A DNA stretch of 53,826 nt from Lingula anatina (taxonomy: Eukaryota; Brachiopoda; Lingulata; Lingulida; Lingulidae): positions 7,106-60,931 of the forward strand of contig NW_019776186.1 of the NCBI RefSeq assembly GCF_001039355.2, read 5' to 3'. How positions within the stretch are numbered: position 1 is the stretch's first letter; the number at the start of each line of letters is the position of its first letter. Shown in pieces: positions 1-10,043 of this stretch. Under the pieces are notes generated by a model. It was given only the letters and a program-made list of their open reading frames with translations, searched no databases and was not told the DNA's origin. The position numbers and the translations under genes are program-made.

Positions 1-1413
1 CCCCCCTGGGATTTGAGGTGCAAAAAAAAATAATCGCAATTTCTGACTTCTGATTGAGCAATAAATAACAGTCAAAATGCACCAGAATGCAGTATTATAC
101 ATACAGTTTTTAAAATTTTTCCACACCGTGGGACACCCCCTCCCACAACCTCCCCACTCAGGGGGCTTTGCCCCCTTGTGTCCGCTTACTGCCCCCCTGG
201 CATTTTGCTCAGGCTACGGCCCTGCAGACGTATAATGACATTTGAATTATTTTACATATTAGAACGTCTTTCGCATCTTAGTACACCTTTAGGTGTGACT
301 GTCAGCGTACGTACTTTATAAATATATTATTCATTAAATAATGTGTATTTTATCTACACTAATTTAAACAAACAAGAGTTCTCATACACAATATTTATTG
401 TGAACAATATATCTCATTGGGAAGCATATGATCATCATAATCATAATGCTTGCTTAAGCCATTTAATCCCAACATTAAAAAATTTATTGTTATGTTAATT
501 TTCAGGTGGGGTCTAGGTTAAAAACATTTAATTCAAACTTTATTTTGAATGCAAATATTGTTTAATATATTTTTTTGTAAAAATAATGTGCGTCCCATAT
601 ATGGGACGACGTGCACATATGTAGGTAAAACGGAACATTTTCAGGATAAAACACAACTTTTTTAAAAAAAAATTTAATGACAGAAACAGAAAAATAGGTG
701 GCTGAAAATGCAAAGAATTCAAGAAAAGATATTTCCGTATTAGTTGAAGCCATTTATTCCCACTTTGGGGCTGTAAAACAAAATCAGAGTATTTTAACCA
801 AGTACCCCATATTGAGGCCCATGGAATTAAATGGTTTAATGAAATTAAAATGAACGATCCGCTTTCTGTAGGAAAATAAACATGAATTTTCAATAGTAAA
901 ATGGTCGTTCATTGCCGCATTTTTCATGCGAGTAGCGTTGTGCGATGTCATAATACTGACAGCGAGCAAAATATAATTGTACAAAGGCCCCATAAAAAGG
1001 TGGGGACATCGCGTCCTTTTTCTTATTTTCTTTGAAATTCAGTGCCCATTTCAGCATTGTATTCAAAGTAACTGCCCAACTTCATTCTCTGAATTTTGTT
1101 CCGGTAGCCAAATACTCATTGTTACGACTTCGGATTAAAAGTTTTCTTGCCCAATGTTTTATCTTTTATGAAAAGGTCGTTAACAGTTATTGAAATATTC
1201 AAATTAGGATCTACATTTTGTGCATTTTCAATTTGAATCAAATGACTCGCTTTCTTTCTTTTCAATTTCCTGTAAAAAATTTCAAAAATTAGTAAGGTTA
1301 TTGAATGTCCCATTTTCAGTATCGGTAGGTTAATTCGAATCTGCCTTTCTATTGATTTAGACATTCATCAGACGGTGTCTTTGAACACTCTAGCTTAAAT
1401 TATGAGTGTTTGT
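1..1413. other. Gene-free flank with transposon-like end
   Basis: No convincing gene is seen. The first about 225 bases are rich in C/G runs and close with a GGCTACGGCCCTG-like end, which resembles the terminus of hAT-type or related DNA transposons common in marine invertebrates. The rest is AT-rich. Short open frames here show no family resemblance and no splice context. Confidence 0.4.
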
Positions 1414-2457
1414 TTAACCTGGCAATATGCGCCTACAGCAACACATTGATTTTAGAGTGCATCGAAACGTTTTGCCGAACAATCCATAAATGAAAAAATT
1501 CACAGAAGAGTTTAGCACTGCTAACAGGTTTACCACTTGGAAAGATAGCGGCATATTTCTTTTAATATTCTGTGGTAGTGATTCCGGATAGAAGCCAATA
1601 GCAAAAGAGCAACAATACACCAGGTGGAGAACCAGAGAAGAGACCGCGATCAAAATAACAATTTTTGTCATTTCTTTGTGAATGGATAATTTTTGTACGG
1701 AAAGCGCTTCACGGCGTTTGGCTATTTCACGCAGTCTGCGTATTATACGCACATTACATGTCGTTATAATTGAAAAAGGGAAAATAAAATAAAAAATAGC
1801 GTGAAAAGCAACCCAGTAGATCCTTTGCTCGGGAAAACGGACAACGGGTGGTTTGAAGCAAAATGGGTAGGCCTTGTTCAACGAACACGACTGAAATCCA
1901 ATTGAAACGACGAAGAAATATTTCGGTACACCGCTAATGAAAGAGCCAATGACAACGACTACTACACACCCCACCCATAACTTCAATGACGAGCTCGAGG
2001 TATTCAGTAGCTGTGAAACTGACGAGCAAACCAGACGGTAGCGATCGACGGTAAAAAGAACGCACATCCAAATCGGTATAAGAGCGAGACAGTTGTTGAG
2101 TGACCAAAGCTCTCTTGTATGTTTCGCAATAAAGGGAAGGGTTCCGGGTATTAGCTCAATGTAGGAGAATATGGACGGGATGCTGATAAAAAATGTTTGC
2201 GAAAGGAGATACAAATTATCAGCAACTGCCAAGCAACTGAGCAAAAAAGTCGATGAATTCTTGACCTTAAAATTTTGAAACACGACAAAAGACGTCGTGT
2301 TCAAAATGAGGCCACCCACAGCTATGAAGAAAGCCAAAACTCCACCAACAAAATGAACAAGCACTTTGTAATCGACATTTTCATCCAATCCCCCCTCTAA
2401 CCTAGTATTATTTGACCTGACATTTGGAAAATCTACTGTCGACTCAGTCTCATTCAT
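1414..2457 (-). CDS. FMRFamide-receptor-like rhodopsin-family GPCR
   Basis: An intronless 347-residue seven-transmembrane receptor. It probably sits in the plasma membrane and couples a small ligand, most likely a neuropeptide, to G proteins. Visible hallmarks are an N-terminus with two N-glycosylation sequons (residues 2 and 16), a TM1-like stretch at about 33-60, LAVAD at 76-80 carrying the conserved TM2 aspartate, DRY at 138-140 after TM3, a basic third loop at about 237-262, and an NSSVNFFIY form of the TM7 NPxxY motif at 316-324. A Cys-rich tail (CCC at 339-341) could be palmitoylated. The TM6 CWxP motif is absent, as in many divergent invertebrate peptide receptors. The start is the first Met of the frame, just after an upstream stop-rich AT stretch. 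Ligand and subfamily are inference; such receptors are usually greatly expanded in lophotrochozoans and ambulacrarians. Confidence 0.85.
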   Translation of the reverse strand: MNETESTVDFPNVRSNNTRLEGGLDENVDYKVLVHFVGGVLAFFIAVGGLILNTTSFVVFQNFKVKNSSTFLLSCLAVADNLYLLSQTFFISIPSIFSYIELIPGTLPFIAKHTRELWSLNNCLALIPIWMCVLFTVDRYRLVCSSVSQLLNTSSSSLKLWVGCVVVVVIGSFISGVPKYFFVVSIGFQSCSLNKAYPFCFKPPVVRFPEQRIYWVAFHAIFYFIFPFSIITTCNVRIIRRLREIAKRREALSVQKLSIHKEMTKIVILIAVSSLVLHLVYCCSFAIGFYPESLPQNIKRNMPLSFQVVNLLAVLNSSVNFFIYGLFGKTFRCTLKSMCCCRRILPG

Positions 2458-3298
2458 ATTTTAAAGCTGTCCTGCTTACCTCTGTGTCTCAGCTAACCCC
2501 AGGTGCTCATACATGTACAAGAAGCAACTAAACTAAATTTGAAATCATGCTTAAAAATTATGGACGTCCAAATAACGAATTCATTATTTACGTCATAGGT
2601 GTCGTCTAGCAATCTTGCCAAAATCGTCATTTGGCTTTTAATAAAGAAAATTACATAATCCCGTCATGGTGTCATTTCACAGAATTTCTTCGTCTCGGAA
2701 AGCGCCTTACTGCTTGTATAACTTAAATTGCTGTCATTAATTGTAACAGAGGAAGATCTAGAAGATTAAAAGCTATGTGAGAGAGTTAGAATTATGGAAA
2801 ACTTATACACACCAGGGGCGCGTCTCAGACAAAAGTTTCAAGTTTCAACATTTTCTTTTTGTAGGCTAATGATGATGCTAAGTCTGTCCAAGAAAACAAA
2901 ATAATCCATGACTAGTTGATGTATAATAATCCGCATTACATAGATCTTCTCGCCTCTAACAACTCAAAAACAAGAAAGAGCTAGAATGCTAAGAACAACT
3001 TTTCAACAAACAAATGCAAACTAGCTCTTTTCTGGAGCAAGAATGAAGTAGGTTTAAAGAACCCTGCTGAAAAACACTTGGCTTTAGTCTGATACTATGT
3101 ACATATCCCTTATTCTATCACAGGGCTAGGAAAGATCTTTTCAACAAAGTTGTATTCAGGTTCCAAAAATAGATGAATAGATAAAATAAAATAAAAAAGA
3201 CTCATTTGGACTTACCTCACAAGTATATTTCAGACTTGACATTTCATATGGTATATTATTTTTCCAGTTCATTTTTCAACAGCTTTTTTCCTATTTTA

Positions 3299-3369
3299 CG
3301 TAATTACGGGCAGCGCGAGCCAGTTACTTCCAAAGCCGTAATTAATTCTCGGCGCTGCCAGTAATTACG
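3299..3369. repeat. Short imperfect hairpin, arms about 20 bp
   Basis: The word GTAATTACGGGCAGCGC is mirrored by GGCGCTGCCAGTAATTAC about 35 bases later, giving an imperfect stem of about 20 bp. It lies in gene-free DNA and may be a tiny fold-back element. No coding potential is visible. Confidence 0.6.
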
Positions 3370-3582
3370 CCGCGGGGTATTCAGGGCACAGACCGTGATC
3401 ACAAGATACCGCAAATAGATTTTTAGAAAATATATTTTTCATGTGAACGGAGCCTAAATCACGTTTCACGACCATGTGATCAAACTGCACTTCATACATC
3501 AGTACTTTTTCTTCAATTGCAAATTAACTAGGTATTTTTTAACACGAACAAGTAATGCCCGATACACGTGTTCCACATGTTT

Positions 3583-3905
3583 GTCAGGCCTACCCAACTA
3601 CCAGACTCGGCACCGAATGATCCTGAATTCACCGGTAAATCGGACCACACTACCCGTTTTCAAGGTGTGTATCAGTACGCATTTCACGGTATCAGACGCG
3701 ACACCGCTCTTGCCTAGTACGCGATGTGATAGTGACGATTCTCAGCGGGGTTGAAAAGCATTGCATCACCACTCAAAATTTGTTCAGGGTATGATACTGT
3801 GTAATGCGATCTGACACACACACCTTGAAAACGTGTAGTGTGGTCTGATCTACCGGTGAATTCAGGATCATTTTGTGCCGAGTCTGGTAGTTGGGTAGGC
3901 CTGTA
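3583..3905. repeat. Large fold-back element, arms about 110 bp
   Basis: The stretch at about 3583-3690 (GTCAGGCCTACCCAACTACC...) reappears as its reverse complement at about 3790-3905 (...GGTAGTTGGGTAGGCCTG), with few mismatches over more than 100 bases. The intervening spacer is about 100 bases. This fits a fold-back MITE or a palindromic duplication. Open frames over the arms are a by-product of the repeat. Confidence 0.75.
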
Positions 3906-3967
3906 TGTAGACCTACACGAGAATATTCAAGTGGCAATGCCAAGTGAGTGTTCCATGAATCACACAT

Positions 3968-4122
3968 CAGCGTTATCCTCTACCAGGGCTGCAGTTATTA
4001 TTATGTGGACATTTCTGGCTGAGGCGAGTACGAAGAATAACCGTAAATTTAACCAGGGACATGTCTTTGAATATCTAGTGAAAAATCAATCTGTGGCCCT
4101 GGTAGAGGGTACATCAGCGCAT
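3968..4122. repeat. Second inverted repeat around CTCTACCAGGGC
   Basis: CATCAGCGTTATCCTCTACC plus AGGGC at the left is matched by its reverse complement (GCCCTGGTAGAGGGTACATC) about 100 bases later. It lies next to the larger fold-back and may be part of the same compound element. Confidence 0.5.
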
Positions 4123-5342
4123 GCCATATACTATTTATACATTAGGAACAATTTTGGGAGAATTGTGTTCTAATTTTAATTAAATAAAACACCGGAAAAG
4201 AGATGCTGGAATAAGCTTGCACAATTTCATTTCAATACACTGAAAATTCTTTTTCTGTTAACGGGCCTAAATTAAAACACAAAATTGTCTTCACAGTGGC
4301 AGTGCATATACGACAGTGGCGGATTTAGAGGGGGCGTGAGGGGGTCCCCCCTTCCCACAAATGGTCCCCTCTTGAAATTAAAATTTTGACTAGCTGTATC
4401 ATAGTTCTAATCCGTACCAAATGGCACTGTTTGGCATCTCAAATACCAATTTTGGGCCCTTTTGCGGGCCCCGAACCCCGCATAAGGGGGGGGGGGGGGA
4501 TCGGCTTCGCATCGCGAAGTCACGTGTTATAGATTTTTAAAAATTCTCTCAAGTATAAACTTTAAAGAGGTCGCAGACGTTTTTTAAAGCTTTTCTCTAA
4601 TAGCTACATCTCTTTTTAATATAAAACATGATAACTTTACCAACTTGATCTTTCTTAAACCTAAGACGGTAAAACAATGTAGCGGTTTATGTGTATAAAA
4701 TGGTTGAATAAACTATGTTATTATCACTATCAATCTCAGTTTGCAATAATCTTTAAAAACAAACAACAGATGACAATAAAATATGTTTTGTTATTTTGTA
4801 TATGAAATACAGTGAGATTTCACCTCCTGATTAATAAAAATATCTCACAAAACAGCTGCAACAAAACTGCCTTTATGCATATCTCATAGTCTTTCTGCAC
4901 TGCAAGAAACTGTAATAAATTACCAGCTAAAATCCTCGCTTGAGATAACAATTAAAGATACATAAATAAACTTGTGCAATAAAATGAGATAAAGTTTTGA
5001 ACAAACCAACAGTCTTCAAGTATACTTGATGGTCCCTAAAATCCATTATAAGCAATTAGTATAGCTGCCATTAATTTAAAAGTCAAGTTTCTTGAAATAA
5101 CATACCAAGGCAGAGAATAGTTCCTCTGGAATTCTCAATACACTGGCTTACTGTCTTATTTTCTAAACCAGGAATCTTAAGTGACAAATATTTGCAATTT
5201 CCATGATTCCATGATTCTGACTGTTTCCATTAGCTTTCCATGAGGTGTTCATAAAAAAAAAAAAAGTGTGATTGTAAGAATCCTGATGTGAGCAATCTTA
5301 AATCCAGACAAATCAACACCCAATTCCTATTCCAGTAAACAT

Positions 5343-5513
5343 TCATGCTTCTCCTTTCTTCAGTTTTCCAATCACTTCTGAGAGCATCTGGTTACACATA
5401 GCTGCATATGGGTTCATAATAACCAGCTGATGTTTGGCAAACTGACTTCCCAGGTCTGCAGCGGCCTTGAAGTCGGCCAGGGCACCCTCGTCATCTCCTG
5501 AGAGACATGAAAA

Positions 5514-5544
<31 letters not shown>

Positions 5545-6524
5545 ATAGAAAATAATGTAAAACTTACATAGTCACTAATGTGTGCTAACTCTCTTTGTTA
5601 ATAAAAATGGGCTGAGACATACTCACAATGGAGAGAGAGTGAGAATAAGTACTCTATACTTCAAACTTGATGCTTATATATGCTCCTGTTAATATGTTAA
5701 GAAGGAGAGACAGAGAGAGAATAGGGGAGATGGGGAGAGGAAGGGGATATGATAGAGAAAGGGATGGCAGAATGTGAGCAAGAGAGGGAAGCAGAACATG
5801 CACAGGCACACATACCTTCCAACCGTCTTATGAGTCCTCTCTGTGTATAAGCTTGACAAGCAGCCTTGCCAGTCCCACTACTCAACTCAAGGGCCTTGTC
5901 TAAATCCTGCAGAGCACCTAATAAACCATTTAACATATTGTTAGTCGTGTAAAAATTAATTTAAATATTCTCAGCAAATTTCACTCATGAATGACAAATA
6001 ATCTAAATGGCATATTAAGTGCTGCACAGACTAAACTAGTATAACCTTTTCTAGGTTCTTCCTCTTATTAGCATTTTACAATCACAGTCATTATTTATCA
6101 TCATTATTATTACACTCAACCTTAGTACCTTCCTTCAGTATTAAAACAATTGATCAGTTATTATAATTATTATTAGTGCCTTCCTTCAGTCATAGAACAC
6201 TTTGATCAATTATCATTATTATTATTATTATTATTATACCACTCACCCTCAGTGTCCCCCTTCAGTCTCAGGACCTGTGCCCTGTTGTTGTAGCCAGAGG
6301 CCCAGTTAGGGGCTGTGAGCACTGCCTCATTAAACAGCTCCAAGGCCCTGGTAATATCCCCTCTCTCTGCTGCCTCTACTCCTCTGACCTCTAACTCCCT
6401 GGCTTGCTGGACTGGCTCAGTGTTACTGATCACTGGAATAACATAGGGCAAGCTATATTCAGCTCAAGTTTTTGTCGTATTTTAAACATTGTGGTGGTGG
6501 TGGTGGTGGTGGTGGTGGTGGTGG

Positions 6525-6582
<58 letters not shown>

Positions 6583-7131
6583 GGGTGGAATTCATCTGAT
6601 GCTCAAAATTGGTGATAATTATATATTTATACACAATATTAGATAATTAAACACAGAATATAAAAAGACAAAATCAGAAGTTTGCTGAAAGTCTAAGCAA
6701 TTTTGGCTAATAGTGCCAAACATGAATAACATAATTCTTTTCAAGAGACATTAGAAATATTGTATTTTAATTATATTAGTATTAAATAGTATTAGTATCA
6801 CAGTCACCTATTATGTTTTAATCGTTGCAAGAAGAATAGTCACAATGCACTTAATTAATTACATGAGGACTTAGTAAAACTGTTCTCGCACCATTTGTGG
6901 CTGTTGTTAAACAAGTGTCAACAATCAAGTTGAACTGATGATGACATACTGGCATACGTTGATCATGCAATTAGAAACACTGGACATTATAAGACGCTAC
7001 CAACAAACATAACTACCTTCTTCCTGTGTAGATTGTTCTGTATCTTCAACAACATCTCCGAAAGGCAAACTGGGGTTGAAAACAGCGTTCAAAACACTGG
7101 CGTCGTGAGGTGTTATGTCTTTGCAAGCCAT
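5343..7131 (-). CDS. TTC36: Tetratricopeptide repeat protein 36
   Basis: Four coding exons on the minus strand: 7017-7131, 6247-6432, 5816-5917 and 5343-5497 (558 nt, 185 residues). The human protein is about 189. All introns are GT-AG, and all three interrupt the codon after its first base. The N-terminus carries the family motif NAVFNPSLPFGDVV (residues 14-27). Three TPR-type helical pairs follow at about 45-150: RGDITRALELFNEAV, GYNNRAQVLRLKGDTEGALQ, then QRGLIRRLEGDDEGALADF. The end, NPYAAMCNQML, is also conserved. TTC36 is a small TPR adaptor linked to Hsp70 binding and to protecting a tyrosine-catabolism enzyme in vertebrates; its role here is inferred from homology. The start Met begins MACKDITPHD and lies 242 bp from the divergent SZRD1 start. 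Confidence 0.93.
5513..5546. repeat. (AAAT)n microsatellite
   Basis: A clean tetranucleotide run, AAATAAATAAAT, in the last TTC36 intron. Confidence 0.9.
6489..6583. repeat. Compound microsatellite (GGT)n-(GT)n-(GA)n
   Basis: Three adjacent simple repeats in TTC36 intron 1: a trinucleotide GGT run, then GT, then GA. No function is implied. Confidence 0.95.
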
Positions 7132-7373
7132 TTCTACATTTTGCGTCGATAGATGGCATAAAAAACAAGACATCACGAGCGTATTTACTTCCCAATTCAC
7201 TTTCAGAATTTTTATTTTACCTATGCATTTTCATGTAATAAATTGAGATTGTATTTGTTTGTTAAAAGATTAAATAGTGAGATCTTTCAAAAGTAAGTTT
7301 TTGACACTCAATAAAAACTGTTTGGCTTGTCATGGTTTGCGCCATCTTTCTTTGAGTGAAATAGTTTCGTGCA
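7132..7373. promoter_or_regulatory. Shared divergent promoter region, TTC36/SZRD1
   Basis: Only 242 bases separate the TTC36 ATG (minus strand) from the SZRD1 ATG (plus strand), so both promoters and 5' UTRs must lie here. No clear TATA box is seen. The plus side contains GCGCCATCTTTC, similar to a YY1-type initiator element. Bidirectional control is an inference from spacing. Confidence 0.55.
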
Positions 7374-10043
7374 ATGGCAGAGGAAGAAGATGTTCTTGAT
7401 AGTTGGGAAGATCTAGGAGATAATGAGGTAAAGTGACTTAATATTTCTTCAGATTAATAAGCGTCGGTAGGAGAGAGTATCTAGTCGATCTTTTCTAAGA
7501 TTGAAAATAATTCTCATAGACTTCTTGTCAAGCGAATAGAGGGTTTATCTTACGCAAGTTTCGGATTGTCATTGTGGATTTGCCTTTTCACCATCACTCA
7601 TCAGATTGAACGAAGTGGATCTTGTTATTCTGCCATCCTACAAACAATCACTTGTCCTCGGATATCAGCTTACCAGCCATGTTACTGATGAGTTTATCTG
7701 AAAATTTACAAGTAGACAGAAATGAGTCTTTTATTTAAATCAATTTCCAGGCACTGGGAGCTGTTGAAATTTACTGGCATTATTTACTTATCTTTGTTCA
7801 ACGCTTATCAGTAATCACTGTGGCCAGAAGGCATCCATTTTATGCTACCATATTTACAGTTTGGAAGATAGGTTCTAATGACTGATTTTGACTACTAAAC
7901 AGGGCAGAGGTCGCTTCTAGTACTCTCAATTTTTGCTTACTATGTATTTCTTCTTCTTGTCTTTCTTCATCTCTTCTTCTTCTTCTTCTTATGGTAACTT
8001 TTCTCTTATTTAGTCAGTATAATGTCACCATGTTATTGCTTTTTAGGAGGCTATAGATAAAAAGATAGAGAAGATGAAGACAAAAATAAAAGCTGATGAA
8101 AGTATACGAAATCGGTAAGTTTTGAGAAAATTGTGTGGTTGTCTTAAATTCAGGAAAAATTCAAGTTTGTTTAAAACTGATACATTGCAAGTATTGGTAA
8201 TATAATTCTATCATAGTTTACTCAATTTGATGAGAAAAATATAATTAGAATTTAGTATAAAGCAGTTTTGTTGAACCAGTGACTAATGGTGATTTTTTAA
8301 ATCCATGCTTAAAGTATTATTTTAAATAAATAAAAAAAATTATACATGATGCTCAAATTTAACAATGAAATTTAAAATTATTGTATTTCATCTTGTGATA
8401 CAGAAAACTAAATAAATCCCCAGGGCCAGATGAAATATCTGATGATCAGGACACTATGTTGAACAACATTAAGAGTATGGAAACCCTGTCATTGGTATTA
8501 CATTGGTTTATCCGATACATAATGATATATAACTTTCTGTTGTAGTGATGCTGATGATTTTACTATACCCAAGCTAGAGGAAGACACTGTTAGGACGCAA
8601 TATCAGCCAGCAGTTAGAATATTAAAACGGAACCCTAACCCAGTAGAGACTCAGGCAAATGGAAGTGCAAATAGGTACTGTAGTTTGAAATGATTTAAAT
8701 TCAAAAAGCGCATTCGGTACAGATAATCTGTGGACTAAATATGGCCGACTGAACTTAACAGCAGCTCCACTTAATCCTCTGATAGTCAGATTAAATGTCA
8801 GCTCCAAGGTGTAATTGCAAGGCCCCTGTAGCGATGGTGTGTATGGAGGCAGGGAAGGCATCACAGAATTACTCACTTTGGTGCTGCTTTTAAGTCAGTT
8901 GGCCATATTTAACCGTGGGTCTGTTAGTTTGCGTATCAACTTGCTTTGAATGTCCTCATAGTTCCTGGTAGATTTTTAAGTGATTTTGTAATTGTTTTAC
9001 CTTTGTAATCCAGAAAGGTGTTATGAAGTACTAACAACTGCATTTTTCAAGCATAACTTGATTACTAGAGGTAGAACCACCTGGCATTTGATCTACAGAA
9101 CTATTATTTATTGATTGGTTTTATTTATTCAGACGGCTGGTTCACTTGTAAGTTGTCCACATGGATGAGACTACAGTAACCGAAGAAAGTTATCAATTCA
9201 TCAATTTTTGATAAGACATTTAATTGTTAAACTATTTTTGATAAATCTCCCCTTTAAAATAATTGTTGAAGTGTTGCTAAGCTGAGGTAGTCACTTGAAA
9301 ATTATTTTTTCATTGTGTAGAGATGCCAAACCAATGAAGACTTTAGAGCAACGAGAAGCGGAATACGCAGAGGTCAGAGCCAGGATATTTGGGACTGACG
9401 GTGGCTCAGGAGATGGGGAGCCGAGCACTGTGGAATTAGAACGGTGAGGTTTTAATATTAAAACCAATATCTTTACAGTATGCTTATCATTACTGAAGAT
9501 TCTCCCTATATCAAGGGGGAGATGGTCTCCGACTTATTGTTGTCTTAAATAAACCTGACATATGCCAGACTTTCTTAAAAAATGAAATTGGGGGAACTTA
9601 CAAATCAGAGGTGTGTTTAGTAAAGGAGAAGCTGAAATGATATGTCTTCTGGTTGGAGTTGTATGAAATTTCACTTCACAAAATGGAGTTTAGACCAGTT
9701 TTCTCAAAAAGACTTGAAAGAACAAAAGTTTGCCTGGATTTTAAGATATAAAATCATGATCTACGTCCGTTCAGTATAAAGTTATAGAACAACTCTGTAA
9801 AATTCTGAAATAATCCAGATGTGAGGAATAATTAATTTTTGATGCAGTTGTCTAAACTAATTCTCACTCTGCAGCTTATAAGTTTGAGAAATTATTTGAT
9901 CTATAAAACCAAAAACGCCATATTTCTTCAGAACCCCAAGACTTTTGGAGCACCAGATGAACAACGTCCGTCTCTCCGACAATGTGGTACTCAGGCAGCC
10001 AAAGGGTCCAGATGGGACGAAAGGATTTGGATCAAAGACATAG
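7374..10043 (+). CDS. SZRD1: SUZ RNA-binding domain-containing protein 1
   Basis: Six exons on the plus strand: 7374-7427, 8047-8114, 8404-8457 (boundary uncertain), 8546-8674, 9321-9443 and 9932-10043, giving 179 residues (161 without exon 3). Human SZRD1 is about 152. The acidic start MAEEEDVLDSWEDLGDNE matches the family N-terminus. The SUZ core AVRILKRNPNP and QREAEYAEVRARIFG, and the SUZ-C end NNVRLSDNVVLRQPKGPDG then KGFG, are clear. SUZ segments bind RNA; the vertebrate protein is small and little studied. Exon 3 reads RKLNKSPGPDEIS, like the human SRKSKSPPK segment, but its best in-phase donor (AT|GTTGAA) is weak. It is 54 nt long, so including or skipping it keeps the frame. Confidence 0.92.
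8707..8957. repeat. MITE, family with ATATGGCC inverted ends (copy 1)
   Basis: The left part reads TGTGGACTAAATATGGCCGA and the right part reads the reverse complement of a near-identical word (TTGGCCATATTTAACCGTGG). The outer ends GCGCATTC/GAATGTCC are also roughly inverted. It lies in the SZRD1 intron after exon 4. Related copies are at about 14.6 and 18.1 kb. Confidence 0.65.

Larger units (their letters stand above)
2458..5342. other. Intergenic region with fold-back repeats
   Basis: No gene is recognised between the GPCR and the TTC36 stop codon. The region holds a short hairpin near 3.3 kb, a large fold-back near 3.6-3.9 kb, and a repeat start at about 4315 (CAGTGGCGGATTTAG, typical of hAT-like termini in animals). 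AT-rich DNA at 4.5-5.3 kb probably includes the TTC36 3' UTR. Confidence 0.5.

Noticed and set aside
540-1364. Small minus-strand open frames left of the GPCR
   Set aside because: Low-complexity, AT-rich translations with no family motif and no splice context.
3838-4173. 111-codon plus-strand frame
   Set aside because: It lies across the arms of inverted repeats; the frame is a by-product of the repeat and matches no family.
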